A DNA stretch of 64,000 bases from assembly GCF_001556105.1 (NCBI RefSeq), contig NZ_LSIF01000027.1:1-64000 (forward strand). The letters are read 5' to 3'. The position numbers and the translations under genes are program-made. Shown in pieces: positions 39,524 to 59,050 of the stretch; within the stretch, counting starts at the first letter, position 1, and every line of letters starts with the position of its first letter. Source of the DNA: Pseudoxanthomonas mexicana (GTDB lineage: Bacteria > Pseudomonadota > Gammaproteobacteria > Xanthomonadales > Xanthomonadaceae). The notes under the pieces are model-generated. The model saw only the letters and a program-made list of their open reading frames with translations, searched no databases and was not told the origin of the DNA.

Positions 39524-39799
39524 TTACTTCTTGCCGCCGGCTTTCTTGTCGCCACCGTGACCCTTGAAGGTACGGGTGACGGCAAATTCGCCGAGCTTGT
39601 GGCCGACCATGTTCTCGTTGACCAGCACCGGAACGTGGTTCTTGCCGTTGTGGATGGCGATCGTGAAACCCACCATTTCCGGCAGGATCATCGAGCGACG
39701 CGACCAGGTCTTGATCGGCTTCTTGCTGCCGCCCGCGGCCTCCACCTTCTTGACGAGGTGGTGATCGACGAACGGGCCCTTCTTGAGTGAACGTGCCAT
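39524..39799 (-). CDS. rpsS: Ribosomal protein uS19
   Basis: A 91-residue protein of the 30S head: [40 protein letters not shown] and [17 protein letters not shown]. It pairs with S13 at the subunit bridge. It lies 6 bases after rplB. Confidence 0.99.
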   Translation of the reverse strand: MARSLKKGPFVDHHLVKKVEAAGGSKKPIKTWSRRSMILPEMVGFTIAIHNGKNHVPVLVNENMVGHKLGEFAVTRTFKGHGGDKKAGGKK

Positions 39800-39805
39800 G
39801 GTCGA

Positions 39806-40633
39806 TTAGCCCCTACGATCGCGGACGATGAATTGCTGCGTGCGCTTGTTCTTGCGCGTCTTGTAACCCTTGGTCGGCACACCCCAGGGGGTGACCGGGT
39901 GCGGGTTACCCTGGCCAGCCTTGGCTTCACCACCACCGTGCGGGTGATCGACCGGGTTCATGGCTGCACCGCGAACGGTCGGCTTGACACCGCGCCAGCG
40001 CTTGGCGCCGGCCTTGCCGAGCTTCTCCAGGCTGTGCTCATCGTTGCCGACTTCGCCCACCGTGGCGCGGCATTCGACCTGCACCTTGCGCATTTCGCCG
40101 GAGCGAAGACGCAGCGTGGCGAAACCCTGCTCGCGAGCGACCAGTTGCACCGCGGCGCCAGCGGCACGGGCGATCTGTGCACCCTTGCCCGGCTTCAGTT
40201 CGATGCCGTGGATCGTCGTACCGACCGGGATGTTGCGCAGCGGCAGCGTGTTGCCGGCCTTGATCGGCGCATCGCTACCGGCGATGACCTGGTCACCGGC
40301 CTTCAGGCCCTTGGGGGCGATGATGTAGCGACGCTCGCCATCGACGTAGCACAGCAACGCGATGTGCGCCGTGCGGTTGGGATCGTATTCGATCCGCTCC
40401 ACGCGCGCCGGGATGCCTTCCTTGTCGCGCTTGAAGTCGATGAGACGGTAGTGCTGCTTGTGGCCACCGCCGATATGACGGGTGGTGATGCGACCGTGGT
40501 GGTTGCGACCGCCGGACTTGCTCTGCTTTTCCAGCAGCGCAGCATGCGGGGCACCCTTGTGCAGGTCAGGCGTCACCACGCGGACCGCCGAACGGCGACC
40601 GGGAGAGGTGGGTTTGAATTTCATCAATGGCAT
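39806..40633 (-). CDS. rplB: Ribosomal protein uL2
   Basis: A 275-residue 50S protein required for peptidyl transferase centre assembly. [31 protein letters not shown] and the C-terminal [19 protein letters not shown] segment (here [19 protein letters not shown]) with the conserved histidine are present. Start [12 protein letters not shown] matches the family. It lies 11 bases after rplW. Confidence 0.99.
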   Translation of the reverse strand: MPLMKFKPTSPGRRSAVRVVTPDLHKGAPHAALLEKQSKSGGRNHHGRITTRHIGGGHKQHYRLIDFKRDKEGIPARVERIEYDPNRTAHIALLCYVDGERRYIIAPKGLKAGDQVIAGSDAPIKAGNTLPLRNIPVGTTIHGIELKPGKGAQIARAAGAAVQLVAREQGFATLRLRSGEMRKVQVECRATVGEVGNDEHSLEKLGKAGAKRWRGVKPTVRGAAMNPVDHPHGGGEAKAGQGNPHPVTPWGVPTKGYKTRKNKRTQQFIVRDRRG

Positions 40634-40644
40634 GTGGGTCTACC

Positions 40645-40944
40645 TCAGGCCTTGGCCGACACGTCGATGGCCTGGCCATCGGCCAGACGCACGTACGCCT
40701 TGCGCCAGTCGCCGCGACGGCCGGCGCGATTACGGAAGGACTTGTTCTTGCCCTTGACGTTGACCACGTTGACCGCCTCGACCTTGACGTCGAACAGTTG
40801 CTCGACCGCGGCCTTCACATCGGCCTTGGTGGCATCGTTCGAGACTTCGAAGACGTATTGATTGGAGAGTTCCTGCAGGCGCACGGTCTTTTCGGAGACG
40901 CGCGGAGCACGCAGCACGGCAAAAATCTTTTCATTGCTGATCAT
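40645..40944 (-). CDS. rplW: Ribosomal protein uL23
   Basis: A 99-residue 50S protein at the tunnel exit that docks trigger factor and [33 protein letters not shown] and the [13 protein letters not shown] loop identify it. The ATG at 40944 overlaps the rplD stop (ATGA); AGGAG lies 8 bases before it, so it is preferred to the GTG at 40953. Confidence 0.98.
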   Translation of the reverse strand: MISNEKIFAVLRAPRVSEKTVRLQELSNQYVFEVSNDATKADVKAAVEQLFDVKVEAVNVVNVKGKNKSFRNRAGRRGDWRKAYVRLADGQAIDVSAKA

Positions 40945-41546
40945 GCCAGCCACTCCTCGATCTTCTTGACGGCGTCGGCCGTGATCAGCACGGAGTCGGC
41001 ACCGACCAGCGCCGCCGGATCCAGTCCCTGCACGTCGCGCACTTCCACATAGGGAAGGTTGCGGGCGGACAGATAGAGGTGCTCGGAAGCATCCTCGGTG
41101 ACGATCAGCGGACGCTTGCCCAGATCAAAGCCTTTCAACTTCTCGATCAGGGCGCTGGTCTTGGTGGCGTCCACGTCGAACGTTTCCACGACCTTCAGGC
41201 GGTTCTGACGGTTCAGCTCGGACAGGATCGAGCTGATGGCCGCGCGGTACATCTTGCGGTTGACCTTCTGCGCGAAGCTGCGCGGCTTCGCCGCGAAAGT
41301 CACGCCGCCGCCGACGAAGATCGGCGCGGTCAGGGCGCCGTGACGAGCACCGCCACCCTTCTGCTTCTTGGACTTCTTGGTGGTGCCGTTGACTTCGGCG
41401 CGCGTCTTCTGCGCCTTGGTACCGGCACGACCGGCGTTGCGGTAGGCAACGACGACCTGGTGGACCAGATCTTCGCTGAATTCGCGGCCGAACACGTCGT
41501 CGGAGACCGACAGCTTGTTGGCGCTACCTGTAATGGCTAGTTCCAT
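40941..41546 (-). CDS. rplD: Ribosomal protein uL4
   Basis: A 201-residue 50S protein. The extended loop that reaches the exit tunnel ([20 protein letters not shown]) and [15 protein letters not shown] are clear. In E. coli L4 also represses the S10 operon by acting on its leader; a structured leader exists here before rpsJ. It lies 11 bases after rplC and overlaps rplW by 4. Confidence 0.98.
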   Translation of the reverse strand: MELAITGSANKLSVSDDVFGREFSEDLVHQVVVAYRNAGRAGTKAQKTRAEVNGTTKKSKKQKGGGARHGALTAPIFVGGGVTFAAKPRSFAQKVNRKMYRAAISSILSELNRQNRLKVVETFDVDATKTSALIEKLKGFDLGKRPLIVTEDASEHLYLSARNLPYVEVRDVQGLDPAALVGADSVLITADAVKKIEEWLA

Positions 41547-41557
41547 GGTCGTTCTCC

Positions 41558-42211
41558 TCAACCCTTGCTTGCCGGACGCACGATCACGTCACCACCCGGC
41601 GCACCCGGCACGGCGCCGCGAACGGCGATCAGGCCGCGCTCGGCGTCCACGCGGACGACTTCCAGGTTCTGCGTGCTCTGCTGCACGGCACCCATGTGGC
41701 CAGACATCTTCTTGCCCGGAAACACGCGGCCCGGCGTCTGGCGCTGACCCAGCGAACCCGGCGCGCGATGCGACAGCGAGTTACCGTGGGTAGCGTCACC
41801 CATGCGGAAGTTCCAGCGCTTGATGGTGCCCTGGAAGCCCTTGCCCTTGGTGACGCCCTGGACGTCGACGATCTGGCCGACTTCAAAGATGTCAGCCTTG
41901 ATCTCGCCGCCGACGGCGAAGTCGCCCAGCTTGTCGGCTTCCACGCGCAGCTCCCACAGGCCACGACCGGCTTCGACCTTGGCCTTGGCCAGGTGACCGG
42001 CGACCGGCTTGGTGATCAGCGAGGCGCGACGGGTACCCACGACGACCTGCACGGCGCTGTAGCCGTCGGTTTCGGGGGTCTTGATCTGGGTGATGCGGTT
42101 CGGAGTAGCTTCGATCAGCGTCACCGGAATGGACTTGCCATCTTCGGTGAACACGCGGGTCATGCCAGCCTTGCGGCCGACGAGACCCAACGAATATTTC
42201 TTCGCGGTCAT
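41558..42211 (-). CDS. rplC: Ribosomal protein uL3
   Basis: A 217-residue 50S assembly initiator. [20 protein letters not shown] opens it, and the tip loop reaching the peptidyl transferase centre ([20 protein letters not shown]) is intact, with the glutamine that PrmB methylates in related species. It lies 11 bases after rpsJ. Confidence 0.99.
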   Translation of the reverse strand: MTAKKYSLGLVGRKAGMTRVFTEDGKSIPVTLIEATPNRITQIKTPETDGYSAVQVVVGTRRASLITKPVAGHLAKAKVEAGRGLWELRVEADKLGDFAVGGEIKADIFEVGQIVDVQGVTKGKGFQGTIKRWNFRMGDATHGNSLSHRAPGSLGQRQTPGRVFPGKKMSGHMGAVQQSTQNLEVVRVDAERGLIAVRGAVPGAPGGDVIVRPASKG

Positions 42212-42222
42212 GGTCGTGGGCC

Positions 42223-42534
42223 TCAGGTCAACTTGATCTGCACGTCGACGCCAGCCGCGAGCTCGAGCTTCATCAGCGCGTCCACGGTCTTGTCGTTGGG
42301 GTCGACGATGTCGAGCACGCGCTTGTGCGTGCGGGTCTCGTACTGGTCACGCGCGTCCTTGTCGACGTGCGGGGAAACCAGGATGGTGTAGCGCTCGATC
42401 TTGGTCGGCAGCGGGATCGGGCCGCGCACTTGCGCGCCGGTCCGCTTGGCCGTCTCTACGATCTCGCTGGCCGAGCGGTCGATCAGACGATGATCGTACG
42501 CCTTGAGCCGGATTCGGATCTTTTGGTCCGCCAT
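42223..42534 (-). CDS. rpsJ: Ribosomal protein uS10 (NusE)
   Basis: A 103-residue protein: [40 protein letters not shown] and the [12 protein letters not shown] loop. Besides its place in the 30S head it acts as NusE in antitermination and in NusG-mediated coupling. It is the first gene of the S10 cluster and follows a 183-base leader from the promoter at 42717-42745. Confidence 0.99.
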   Translation of the reverse strand: MADQKIRIRLKAYDHRLIDRSASEIVETAKRTGAQVRGPIPLPTKIERYTILVSPHVDKDARDQYETRTHKRVLDIVDPNDKTVDALMKLELAAGVDVQIKLT

Positions 42535-42716
42535 GACGGTGTTCCTTCGTTAAAGAGCGACGGGCGCGGCCTCTGGGATGCCTTGCCCCGGTTAGTCCAA
42601 GCTGTTCCAGCTCCCCACCGGCCGCGCGGACTCCACGGACGGGCAGCGCCGGATTCGGCTGGGGATTCTTCCTGAAAAACTAGGCGAGCCGGTAAACCGG
42701 CCCGCCCAGACAAGAA

Positions 42717-42745
42717 AGTATAGGACGCGTGACACACCCCGTCAA
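42717..42745 (-). promoter_or_regulatory. Promoter of the S10 ribosomal protein operon
   Basis: On the leftward strand TTGACG (42745-42740) and TATACT (42722-42717) are separated by 17 bases, close to the sigma70 consensus. It is followed by a GC-rich stretch and the S10 leader. The promoter lies after the tuf terminator, so rpsJ onward is an independent unit. Confidence 0.85.
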
Positions 42746-42980
42746 CCACCGGGGCGCCCTGCCGAGCTTGGAAGCCTGCAGGCAAGCACGCGACACTCCG
42801 TGTCTGGCGAACACGAGGCACTTCCTGCGCCTCTTTTCGCGGTAGAACCAGCGGCCTCCCAGGGGGCGCTGGCAGATCATGCGATTCCTTTCGGGCCAAC
42901 AGGCCTTCAAGGGGCGCGCATGATAGCGCAGGTTCTGCTGTTTTGCAGCATCTTGATACCCCTGACGGGAAGATTTCTGC

Positions 42981-43011
42981 AAAAAAAGGCGGACCGAGGT
43001 TCCGGTCCGCC
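42981..43011 (-). terminator. Terminator of the first tuf copy
   Basis: A 9-bp stem, CGGTCCGCC with GGCGGACCG (loop of 6), is followed on the leftward transcript by seven Us (42987-42981). It begins 42 bases after the tuf stop. The same stem follows the second tuf copy, without the U-run. Confidence 0.9.
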
Positions 43012-43053
43012 CTTGTCGCTGTCCGGCGAACCCGTCGCCGGGACCGCAGGGGC

Positions 43054-44243
43054 TTACTTCAGGATCTTGGCCACCACACCGGCGCCGACCGTACGGCCAC
43101 CTTCGCGGATCGCGAAGCGCAGGCCATCGTCCATCGCCACCGGGTTGATCAGGGTGACCACCATCTTGATGTTGTCGCCCGGCATCACCATTTCCACGCC
43201 TTCCGGCAGGGTCACGGCACCCGTGATGTCGGTGGTGCGGAAGTAGAACTGCGGACGGTAGCCCTTGAAGAACGGGGTGTGGCGACCGCCTTCGTCCTTG
43301 CTCAGCACATAGACTTCGGCTTCGAACTCGGTGTGCGGGGTGATCGAACCCGGCTTGGCCAGCACCTGGCCACGCTCCACGTCGTCACGCTTGGTGCCGC
43401 GCAGCAGCAGACCTGCGTTGTCGCCCGCCTGACCCTGGTCCAGCAGCTTGCGGAACATTTCCACGCCCGTGACCGTGGTCTTCTGGGTCGGACGAATACC
43501 GACGATTTCGATTTCCTCGCCCACCTTGATCACGCCGCGCTCGATACGACCGGTCACCACGGTGCCGCGGCCCGAGATCGAGAACACGTCTTCCACCGGC
43601 ATCAGGAACGGCTTGTCGACGTCACGCTCCGGGGTCGGGATCCAGCTGTCCAGTGCATCGACCAGCTTCAGGATCGCCGGCACGCCGATCTCGCTCTGGT
43701 CGCCTTCCAGCGCCAGGCGGGCCGAGCCCGAGATGATCGGGGTGTCGTCGCCCGGGAACTCGTACTTGCTCAGCAGTTCGCGGACTTCCATCTCCACCAG
43801 TTCCAGCAGCTCGGCGTCGTCCACCATGTCGGCCTTGTTCAGGAACACGACGATGTACGGCACACCGACCTGACGCGAGAGCAGGATGTGCTCACGGGTC
43901 TGCGGCATCGGGCCGTCAGCGCCGAGCACACCAGGATCGCGCCGTCCATCTGGGCGGCACCGGTGATCATGTTCTTCACGTAGTCGGCGTGACCCGGGCA
44001 ATCCACGTGCGCGTAGTGGCGGTTGGCGGATTCATATTCCACGTGTGCCGTCGAGATCGTGATGCCGCGCGCCTTCTCTTCCGGCGCCGCGTCGATCGCG
44101 TCATAGGCCTTGAACTCGCCACCGAAACGCTCCGCGCCGATCTTCGTCAGCGCCGCCGTCAGCGTCGTCTTGCCGTGGTCAACGTGACCAATCGTGCCCA
44201 CGTTCACGTGGGGCTTGGTGCGTTCGAACTTACCCTTTGCCAT
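43054..44243 (-). pseudogene. tuf: Elongation factor Tu, copy 1, frameshifted by one missing base
   Basis: This copy matches the intact tuf at 60248-61438 except for one deleted base near 43920. There the transcript reads TCGGCGCTGACGG where the intact copy has TCGGCCGCTGACGG. The reading frame is lost after about codon 107 (VCSA) and stops at residue 134; the rest of EF-Tu (from [10 protein letters not shown] on) continues in another frame to the normal stop at 43054. Position after rpsL-rpsG-fusA is the usual str-operon site of tufA. If the base is truly missing, the product would have only the start of the GTPase domain and no domains II and III. A sequencing or assembly error is a real alternative, as the lost base is in a CC pair. 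Confidence 0.85.
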
Positions 44244-44281
44244 TGTCTTCTACCTTGTCATTCGTGATTCGTGACGGGAAT

Positions 44282-44309
44282 GCCAAGCGTCGCGATCGCG
44301 ACGCCTGGC
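44282..44309 (-). other. Hairpin between fusA and tuf
   Basis: The 18-base perfect palindrome GCGTCGCGATCGCGACGC (44287-44304) is extended by GCCA/TGGC on the outside. It sits 8 bases after the fusA stop, in a 74-base gap, and lacks a U-run. RNA processing or a transcription-attenuation role is possible. Confidence 0.5.
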
Positions 44310-44317
44310 CCCATTGC

Positions 44318-46408
<2,091 letters not shown>

Positions 46409-46485
46409 GACAGTCTCTCTTTTCTGATGGAGGGCCAGCGGGATGCCTGGGCCTTCCGTGGAGGGCGATCTTTAGATGGCCGAAT

Positions 46486-46574
46486 GCCGCCTTTCGGCGG
46501 CCTTCGGGGTCGGAACGCGAAATCGCGTCCCAAGGGCACCTAGATGGTGCCGAAGGCCCTTGCTTGCAAGGGCC
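46486..46574 (-). other. Two hairpins between rpsG and fusA
   Basis: The 175-base gap holds GGCCCTTGC-TT-GCAAGGGCC (46555-46574), 9 bases after the rpsG stop, and GCCGCC-TTTC-GGCGGC (46486-46501). Neither has a U-run on the leftward transcript. They may set relative levels of S7/S12 and EF-G or mark processing sites. Confidence 0.5.
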
Positions 46575-46583
46575 CGCAGGCCG

Positions 46584-47051
46584 TTACCAGCGATAGTGTG
46601 CGAACGCCTTGTTCGCTTCCGCCATGCGGTGGGTCTCTTCACGCTTCTTGATGGCGCCGCCACGGTTTTCCGAGGCATCCATCAGTTCGGCCGCCAGCTT
46701 GCGTGGCATGGTGTTCTCGCCACGCTTGCGGGCGGACTCGATCAACCAGCGCATCGCCAGCGCCATGCGGCGCGAGGAACGCACTTCGACCGGCACCTGA
46801 TAGGTGGCACCACCGACGCGGCGCGACTTCACTTCGACCGCCGGGGACACATTGTCAAGCGCCTTCTCGACGAGTTCGAGGGCGTTGGGATTCTTTTCGC
46901 CGATGACGTCCATGGCGCCATACACGATCTTCTCGGCGACCGACTTCTTGCCGCTCAACATCACCATGTTGATGAAGCGGGCAATCGTCTGGCTGCCATG
47001 CTTGGGATCCGGCAGAACTTCACGTTGGGGGGCAGAGCCTTTGCGCGACAT
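46584..47051 (-). CDS. rpsG: Ribosomal protein uS7
   Basis: A 155-residue 30S head assembly protein: [40 protein letters not shown] and [20 protein letters not shown]. In E. coli S7 represses the str operon. It lies 12 bases after rpsL and is followed by hairpins before fusA. Confidence 0.99.
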   Translation of the reverse strand: MSRKGSAPQREVLPDPKHGSQTIARFINMVMLSGKKSVAEKIVYGAMDVIGEKNPNALELVEKALDNVSPAVEVKSRRVGGATYQVPVEVRSSRRMALAMRWLIESARKRGENTMPRKLAAELMDASENRGGAIKKREETHRMAEANKAFAHYRW

Positions 47052-47063
47052 GATTCTTTTTCC

Positions 47064-47438
47064 TTAAGCCTTGGGACGCTTGGCGCCGTACTTGGAACGG
47101 CCCTGGCGACGCTTGGCGACGCCCGAGGCATCCAGCGAACCGCGCACGGTGTGGTAACGCACGCCCGGCAGATCCTTCACGCGGCCGCCGCGCACGAGCA
47201 CCACGGAGTGCTCCTGCAGGTTGTGACCTTCACCACCGATGTAGCTGATGATTTCTTCCTGGTTGGTCAGGCGCACCTTGGCGACCTTGCGAAGCGCCGA
47301 GTTCGGCTTCTTCGGGGTCGTCGTGTAGACACGGGTGCACACGCCGCGACGCTGCGGGCAGTTGTCCAGTGCGGGCGACTGGCTCTTATACGTGGGGGCC
47401 TGCCGCGGCTTGCGGACCAGCTGATTGACGGTTGCCAT
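47064..47438 (-). CDS. rpsL: Ribosomal protein uS12
   Basis: A 124-residue 30S protein of the decoding centre. Lys43 ([11 protein letters not shown]) and Lys88 ([15 protein letters not shown]) are both wild type, so a streptomycin-sensitive S12 is expected. It is the first gene of the str operon and has a strong promoter about 85-110 bases upstream. Confidence 0.99.
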   Translation of the reverse strand: MATVNQLVRKPRQAPTYKSQSPALDNCPQRRGVCTRVYTTTPKKPNSALRKVAKVRLTNQEEIISYIGGEGHNLQEHSVVLVRGGRVKDLPGVRYHTVRGSLDASGVAKRRQGRSKYGAKRPKA

Positions 47439-47520
47439 AGTGGATTCTTCGTGTGAAGGCCGGAGCCTTGTTTGACATGAAAACGAAGGCAGGCCGTATC
47501 ACGGCCCACCTAGACGGAAA

Positions 47521-47550
47521 AGTATAGCCGGCAACCCGCCCGACCGTCAA
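47521..47550 (-). promoter_or_regulatory. Promoter of the str operon (rpsL-rpsG-fusA-tuf)
   Basis: On the leftward strand TTGACG (47550-47545) and TATACT (47526-47521) are 18 bases apart. The same hexamers form the S10 promoter at 42717-42745, suggesting common control of translation genes. It follows the rpoC terminator. Confidence 0.85.
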
Positions 47551-47606
47551 CGCGACGGAGGTAGGTGCCTGCCAACTGACTGCGATCCCGCCCTTCCTGG
47601 GCCGAA

Positions 47607-47631
47607 AACGAGGCGCATCCTGCGCCTCTTT
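47607..47631 (-). terminator. Terminator of rpoC
   Basis: An 8-bp stem GAGGCGCA/TGCGCCTC (47610-47617 and 47621-47628), loop of 3, is followed on the transcript by GTTTTCGG and preceded by AAAAG. It lies about 45 bases after the rpoC stop. A degenerate copy of this sequence occurs near 42812-42841. Confidence 0.75.
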
Positions 47632-47672
47632 TCGTGGTCTGGGACGGCCCGAAGGCCGTCAGGTAGTACGGT

Positions 47673-51905
<4,233 letters not shown>

Positions 51906-51997
51906 GGTGTTTCTCCGTCAGGAGGAATCTTTGTCGATGGCGGGTTGACCAAGGTCGATCGGCGCGGCGGCAGGTCAGTGCCGCCGCGCCCTGTCGA

Positions 51998-56149
<4,152 letters not shown>

Positions 56150-56225
56150 TTGACTGTGCCTTTGGCAGCGTGGGGCGCGCGTCCGCGACCACACGGGGGA
56201 CATTCTTTCGAACGGGGGAATTTCC

Positions 56226-56282
56226 AGTTGGAAGTCGCTGGTATTGCCGGCACCAGCACGCCTTCTGCCGCTACTTCCAACT
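56226..56282 (-). other. Nested stem before rpoB, possible RNase III site
   Basis: The 10-base arms AGTTGGAAGT (56226-56235) and ACTTCCAACT (56273-56282) pair perfectly and enclose an inner hairpin GCTGGT/ACCAGC (56237-56242 and 56252-56257). E. coli has an RNase III cleavage site at the same place between rplL and rpoB; that this structure does the same is inference. Confidence 0.5.
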
Positions 56283-56322
56283 ACAAACTCGCGTTTACAT
56301 CGCTACGTCGTGAAACGACCGA

Positions 56323-56348
56323 AGGCCAGGGGCTTTCGCCCCCGGCCT
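56323..56348 (-). terminator. Attenuator-like hairpin between rplL and rpoB
   Basis: An 11-bp stem with one mismatch (AGGCCAGGGGC against GCCCCCGGCCT, loop TTTC) starts 37 bases after the rplL stop. The transcript then reads TCGGTCGTTTCACG, a weak U-tract. A partial terminator is known at this position in E. coli, where it lowers rpoBC relative to rplJL. Confidence 0.65.
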
Positions 56349-56385
56349 CGGGTTGTCGCCTGAATGAACGGGCGACGGATACGAC

Positions 56386-56754
56386 TTACTTGACTTCGAC
56401 GCTCGCACCAGCGGCTTCGAGATCCTTCTTGTACTTCTCGGCGTCTTCCTTCGACACGGCTTCCTTCAGCACGCCGCCGGCCTCGGTGAGGTCCTTGGCT
56501 TCCTTCAGGCCCAGGCCGGTGATGGCGCGGACAGCCTTGATGACGTCGACCTTCTTGGCACCGGCGTCCTTCAGGACGATGGTGAACTCGGTCTGCTCTT
56601 CGACCGGGGCGGCAACGGCGGCCGGACCAGCAGCGGCGACCGGGGCGGCGGCGGAGACGCCGAACTTCTCTTCGATGGCCTTGACCAGCTCCATCACTTC
56701 CATCAGGGTCTTGCCGGCAATGGCGTCGACGATCTGTTCGTTGGAAAGGGACAT
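56386..56754 (-). CDS. rplL: Ribosomal protein bL12 (L7/L12)
   Basis: A 122-residue stalk protein. The N-terminal dimerisation part ([20 protein letters not shown]), the alanine-rich hinge ([19 protein letters not shown]) and the factor-binding C-terminal domain ([20 protein letters not shown]) are all present. It recruits EF-Tu, EF-G and other GTPases to the ribosome. It follows rplJ after 60 bases. Confidence 0.99.
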   Translation of the reverse strand: MSLSNEQIVDAIAGKTLMEVMELVKAIEEKFGVSAAAPVAAAGPAAVAAPVEEQTEFTIVLKDAGAKKVDVIKAVRAITGLGLKEAKDLTEAGGVLKEAVSKEDAEKYKKDLEAAGASVEVK

Positions 56755-56814
56755 TGTGTTTACCTTTGGAAATTATCTGGGATTAGGGTTCGTAGAACCG
56801 TAAAGACGTCGAAC

Positions 56815-57351
56815 TCAGGCTTCAGCCGGGGCTTCGGCAACGGCTTCCGCCGGTGCGTCGCCACCACCCTGCTGATCGGCCACGGCCTTGACGGCGCGGG
56901 CGAACATCGTGGCGGGCTCGGCCAGCACGCGGGCCAACATGGCCAGCGCCTGATCGCGGGTCGGCAGCGAAGCCAGGACTTCCACATGGCTGGCCGGATA
57001 CAGCTGGCCACCCACGGAGACGACCTTCGGCTGCAGCTTGTCGTTACCCTTGGCGAATTCCTTGATCAGGCGACCGGCAGCGCCGGGCTCCTCGGTCGAA
57101 AACGCATACAGCAGCGGACCGACGAGCTTGTCCTGGACAACCTCGAACTCGGTACCGGCGATGGCACGCACGGCCAGGGTGTTCTTGACGACTTTCAAGA
57201 ACACGCCGGTCTCGCGGGCCTTCTTGCGCATCGCGGTCATCTGGGTGACCGTGGTGCCTGCGTATTCGGCAGCGACCAGGGAGTGCGCCTTGGCGGCGAC
57301 GTCTGCCAGTTCGGCGACTACTTCTTGCTTCTGGGACAGATTGAGAGCCAT
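56815..57351 (-). CDS. rplJ: Ribosomal protein uL10
   Basis: A 178-residue stalk base protein that anchors L7/L12 dimers. [30 protein letters not shown] and the C-terminal helix for L12 binding ([20 protein letters not shown]) are visible, with an Ala/Glu/Pro tail. L10, bound to L12, normally represses its own operon through a leader; a 370-base leader precedes it here. Confidence 0.98.
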   Translation of the reverse strand: MALNLSQKQEVVAELADVAAKAHSLVAAEYAGTTVTQMTAMRKKARETGVFLKVVKNTLAVRAIAGTEFEVVQDKLVGPLLYAFSTEEPGAAGRLIKEFAKGNDKLQPKVVSVGGQLYPASHVEVLASLPTRDQALAMLARVLAEPATMFARAVKAVADQQGGGDAPAEAVAEAPAEA

Positions 57352-57721
57352 ACACTCCTCACTAATTGACTCCGCTTGCGGCTCCTGCCGCTCGCGGTCC
57401 TGGACGGCATCCATCCTGGATGCCGGGGACTTGCGGTCCCGTCGGTGGCCTGTCTGACTGGCGGCCTTGCGGCCAGCACCAGAAAACTTCCAGAAGGCGG
57501 CACCATCTGCGCAGGCACACTCCCTTGCGGAGGCGTATTAAGCGATCCCGCTAGTCACGACGGCGATTCCCTGCCAACACGAGCCTCCCTGCCCGTCGTC
57601 GTCACGCGCTGACCGCACCTGCGGTCTTTGACGGCTGTCGCTTACGCCGGGATCCGGCTTGGGCGACTGCCCTCAAAATGCTATGCGCCCTGCCCCGCGT
57701 CGCGAGACAGGGATAATGCGA
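57352..57721 (-). promoter_or_regulatory. rplA-rplJ intergenic region, probable L10 leader
   Basis: These 370 bases carry no gene. They contain several hairpin-forming stretches, among them GGATGC/GCATCC-type pairs near 57410-57425, GGGAC-TTGC-GGTCCC near 57427-57441 and GGCGGCC-TTGC-GGCC near 57461-57477. The position is that of the L10-binding autoregulatory leader. A dedicated promoter could not be picked out with confidence. Confidence 0.55.
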
Positions 57722-58420
57722 TTACTTCAGGGACAGCGAGGACTGGTCCACGGCAACGCCGGGGCCCATGGTCGAGCTGACCGAGATCTTCTGCAGGTAC
57801 TGACCCTTGGACGTGGCCGGCTTGGCCTTCACCAGGTCGACCAGCAGCGCCTGCAGGTTCGACTTCAGCGCTTCGTCGTCGAAGCTGGCCTTGCCGATGG
57901 TGCAGTGGATGATGCCGGCCTTGTCGGTGCGGTAGCGCACCTGGCCCGACTTGGCGTTCTTGACTGCCTCGGCCGGGTTCGGCGACACGGTGCCGACCTT
58001 CGGGTTCGGCATCAGGCCACGCGGGCCCAGCACCGTACCCAGCTTGCCGACGACGCGCATCGCGTCCGGCGTGGCGATTACCACGTCGTAGTTGATGTCG
58101 CCGGCCAGCATCTTCTCGGCCAGGTCGTCCATGCCGACGGCTTCGGCGCCCGCGGCAACGGCTTCGTCAGCCTTGGCGCCGGCCGGGGCGAACACCGCCA
58201 CGCGGACCGACTTGCCGGTACCGGCGGGCAGCACGGTGGAGCCGCGCACCTGCTGGTCGGACTTCTTGGCGTCCACGCCAAGGCGGACGGCCACGTCGAC
58301 GGACTCGACGAACTTGGACTTGACCGCGGTCTTGACGATCTTCAGGGCCTCGTCAATGGCGTACGCCTTGCCGGGGGTCACGGCGGCCAGGATGGCCTTC
58401 TGTCGCTTGTTCTGTGCCAT
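57722..58420 (-). CDS. rplA: Ribosomal protein uL1
   Basis: A 232-residue protein of the L1 stalk at the E site. [20 protein letters not shown], the lid region and [15 protein letters not shown] are diagnostic. L1 in E. coli also represses the L11 operon. It starts 3 bases after the rplK stop. Confidence 0.99.
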   Translation of the reverse strand: MAQNKRQKAILAAVTPGKAYAIDEALKIVKTAVKSKFVESVDVAVRLGVDAKKSDQQVRGSTVLPAGTGKSVRVAVFAPAGAKADEAVAAGAEAVGMDDLAEKMLAGDINYDVVIATPDAMRVVGKLGTVLGPRGLMPNPKVGTVSPNPAEAVKNAKSGQVRYRTDKAGIIHCTIGKASFDDEALKSNLQALLVDLVKAKPATSKGQYLQKISVSSTMGPGVAVDQSSLSLK

Positions 58421-58423
58421 CTC

Positions 58424-58852
58424 TTAACCCTCTACCGTCAGGCCCATGGAGCGGGCGGAACCCGCGATCGTACGCACCGCTGCGTCCAGGTCGGCCGCGG
58501 TCAGGTCGGGCTCTTTCGCCTTGGCGATGTCCTCGAGCTGCTTGCGGGTGACCTTGCCCACCTTCTCGGTGTTCGGGCGCTTGGAGCCGGACGTGATGCC
58601 GACGGCCTTCTTCAGCAGGATCGACGCCGGCGGCGTCTTCGTGATGAAGGTGAAGGTACGGTCGGAGTAGGCCGTGATGACCACCGGAATCGGCAGGCCC
58701 GGCTCCAGCTTCTGCGTGGCCGCGTTGAACGCCTTGCAGAATTCCATGATGTTCAGGCCGCGCTGACCCAGCGCTGGACCGACCGGCGGCGAGGGATTGG
58801 CCTGACCGGCCTTCACCTGCAGCTTGATGTAACCGACAACTTTCTTTGCCAT
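58424..58852 (-). CDS. rplK: Ribosomal protein uL11
   Basis: A 142-residue protein of the GTPase-associated centre. [20 protein letters not shown], the [19 protein letters not shown] proline switch and [16 protein letters not shown] ending (here [16 protein letters not shown]) are present. It is the target of thiostrepton and needed for RelA activation. A promoter lies upstream at 59002-59031. Confidence 0.99.
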   Translation of the reverse strand: MAKKVVGYIKLQVKAGQANPSPPVGPALGQRGLNIMEFCKAFNAATQKLEPGLPIPVVITAYSDRTFTFITKTPPASILLKKAVGITSGSKRPNTEKVGKVTRKQLEDIAKAKEPDLTAADLDAAVRTIAGSARSMGLTVEG

Positions 58853-59001
58853 GTGAGTACTCTCCGGGTGCTAGCGCCTGTGAAGGCTCCCCATCGGACC
58901 GGGAAAATCACGCGTCCCGGCATCGCGTTTTCTCGAACGCACCAATGGCCACCCGAAGGCGGCCATGGCTCCTGCCCGGCATCGCCGTCAGGGAGCCGCG
59001 C

Positions 59002-59043
59002 ACTATATCAGAGTTTTGAGGGGCCGGCCAAATGCGCCGGCCC
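59002..59043 (-). promoter_or_regulatory. Promoter of rplK operon overlapping a hairpin after nusG
   Basis: A stem GGGCCGGC/GCCGGCCC (59021-59028 and 59036-59043) lies 7 bases after the nusG stop. Its right half, read leftward, includes TTGGCC (59031-59026), followed at 18 bases by TATAGT (59007-59002), a good -10. The transcript start would be near 58995, about 140 bases before rplK. The same bases may end secE-nusG transcription and start rplKAJL-rpoBC. Confidence 0.7.
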
Positions 59044-59050
59044 GACAGGA

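Larger units (their letters stand above)
42535..43053 (-). other. tuf-rpsJ intergenic region: tuf terminator, S10 promoter and structured leader
   Basis: No gene is seen in 519 bases. In transcription order it holds the tuf terminator (43011-42981), a degenerate copy of the rpoC-terminator motif (about 42812-42841), the S10 promoter (42745-42717) and a GC-rich leader with a hairpin centred on GCCGGT-AA-ACCGGC (42688-42701). A leader of about 175 bases is close to the length of the L4-regulated S10 leader in E. coli. Confidence 0.7.

Noticed and set aside
43839..44001. Programmed frameshifting as an explanation for the broken tuf copy
   Set aside because: EF-Tu is not known to use it, there is no slippery heptamer, and the intact copy has the extra base. 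A mutation or an error is simpler.
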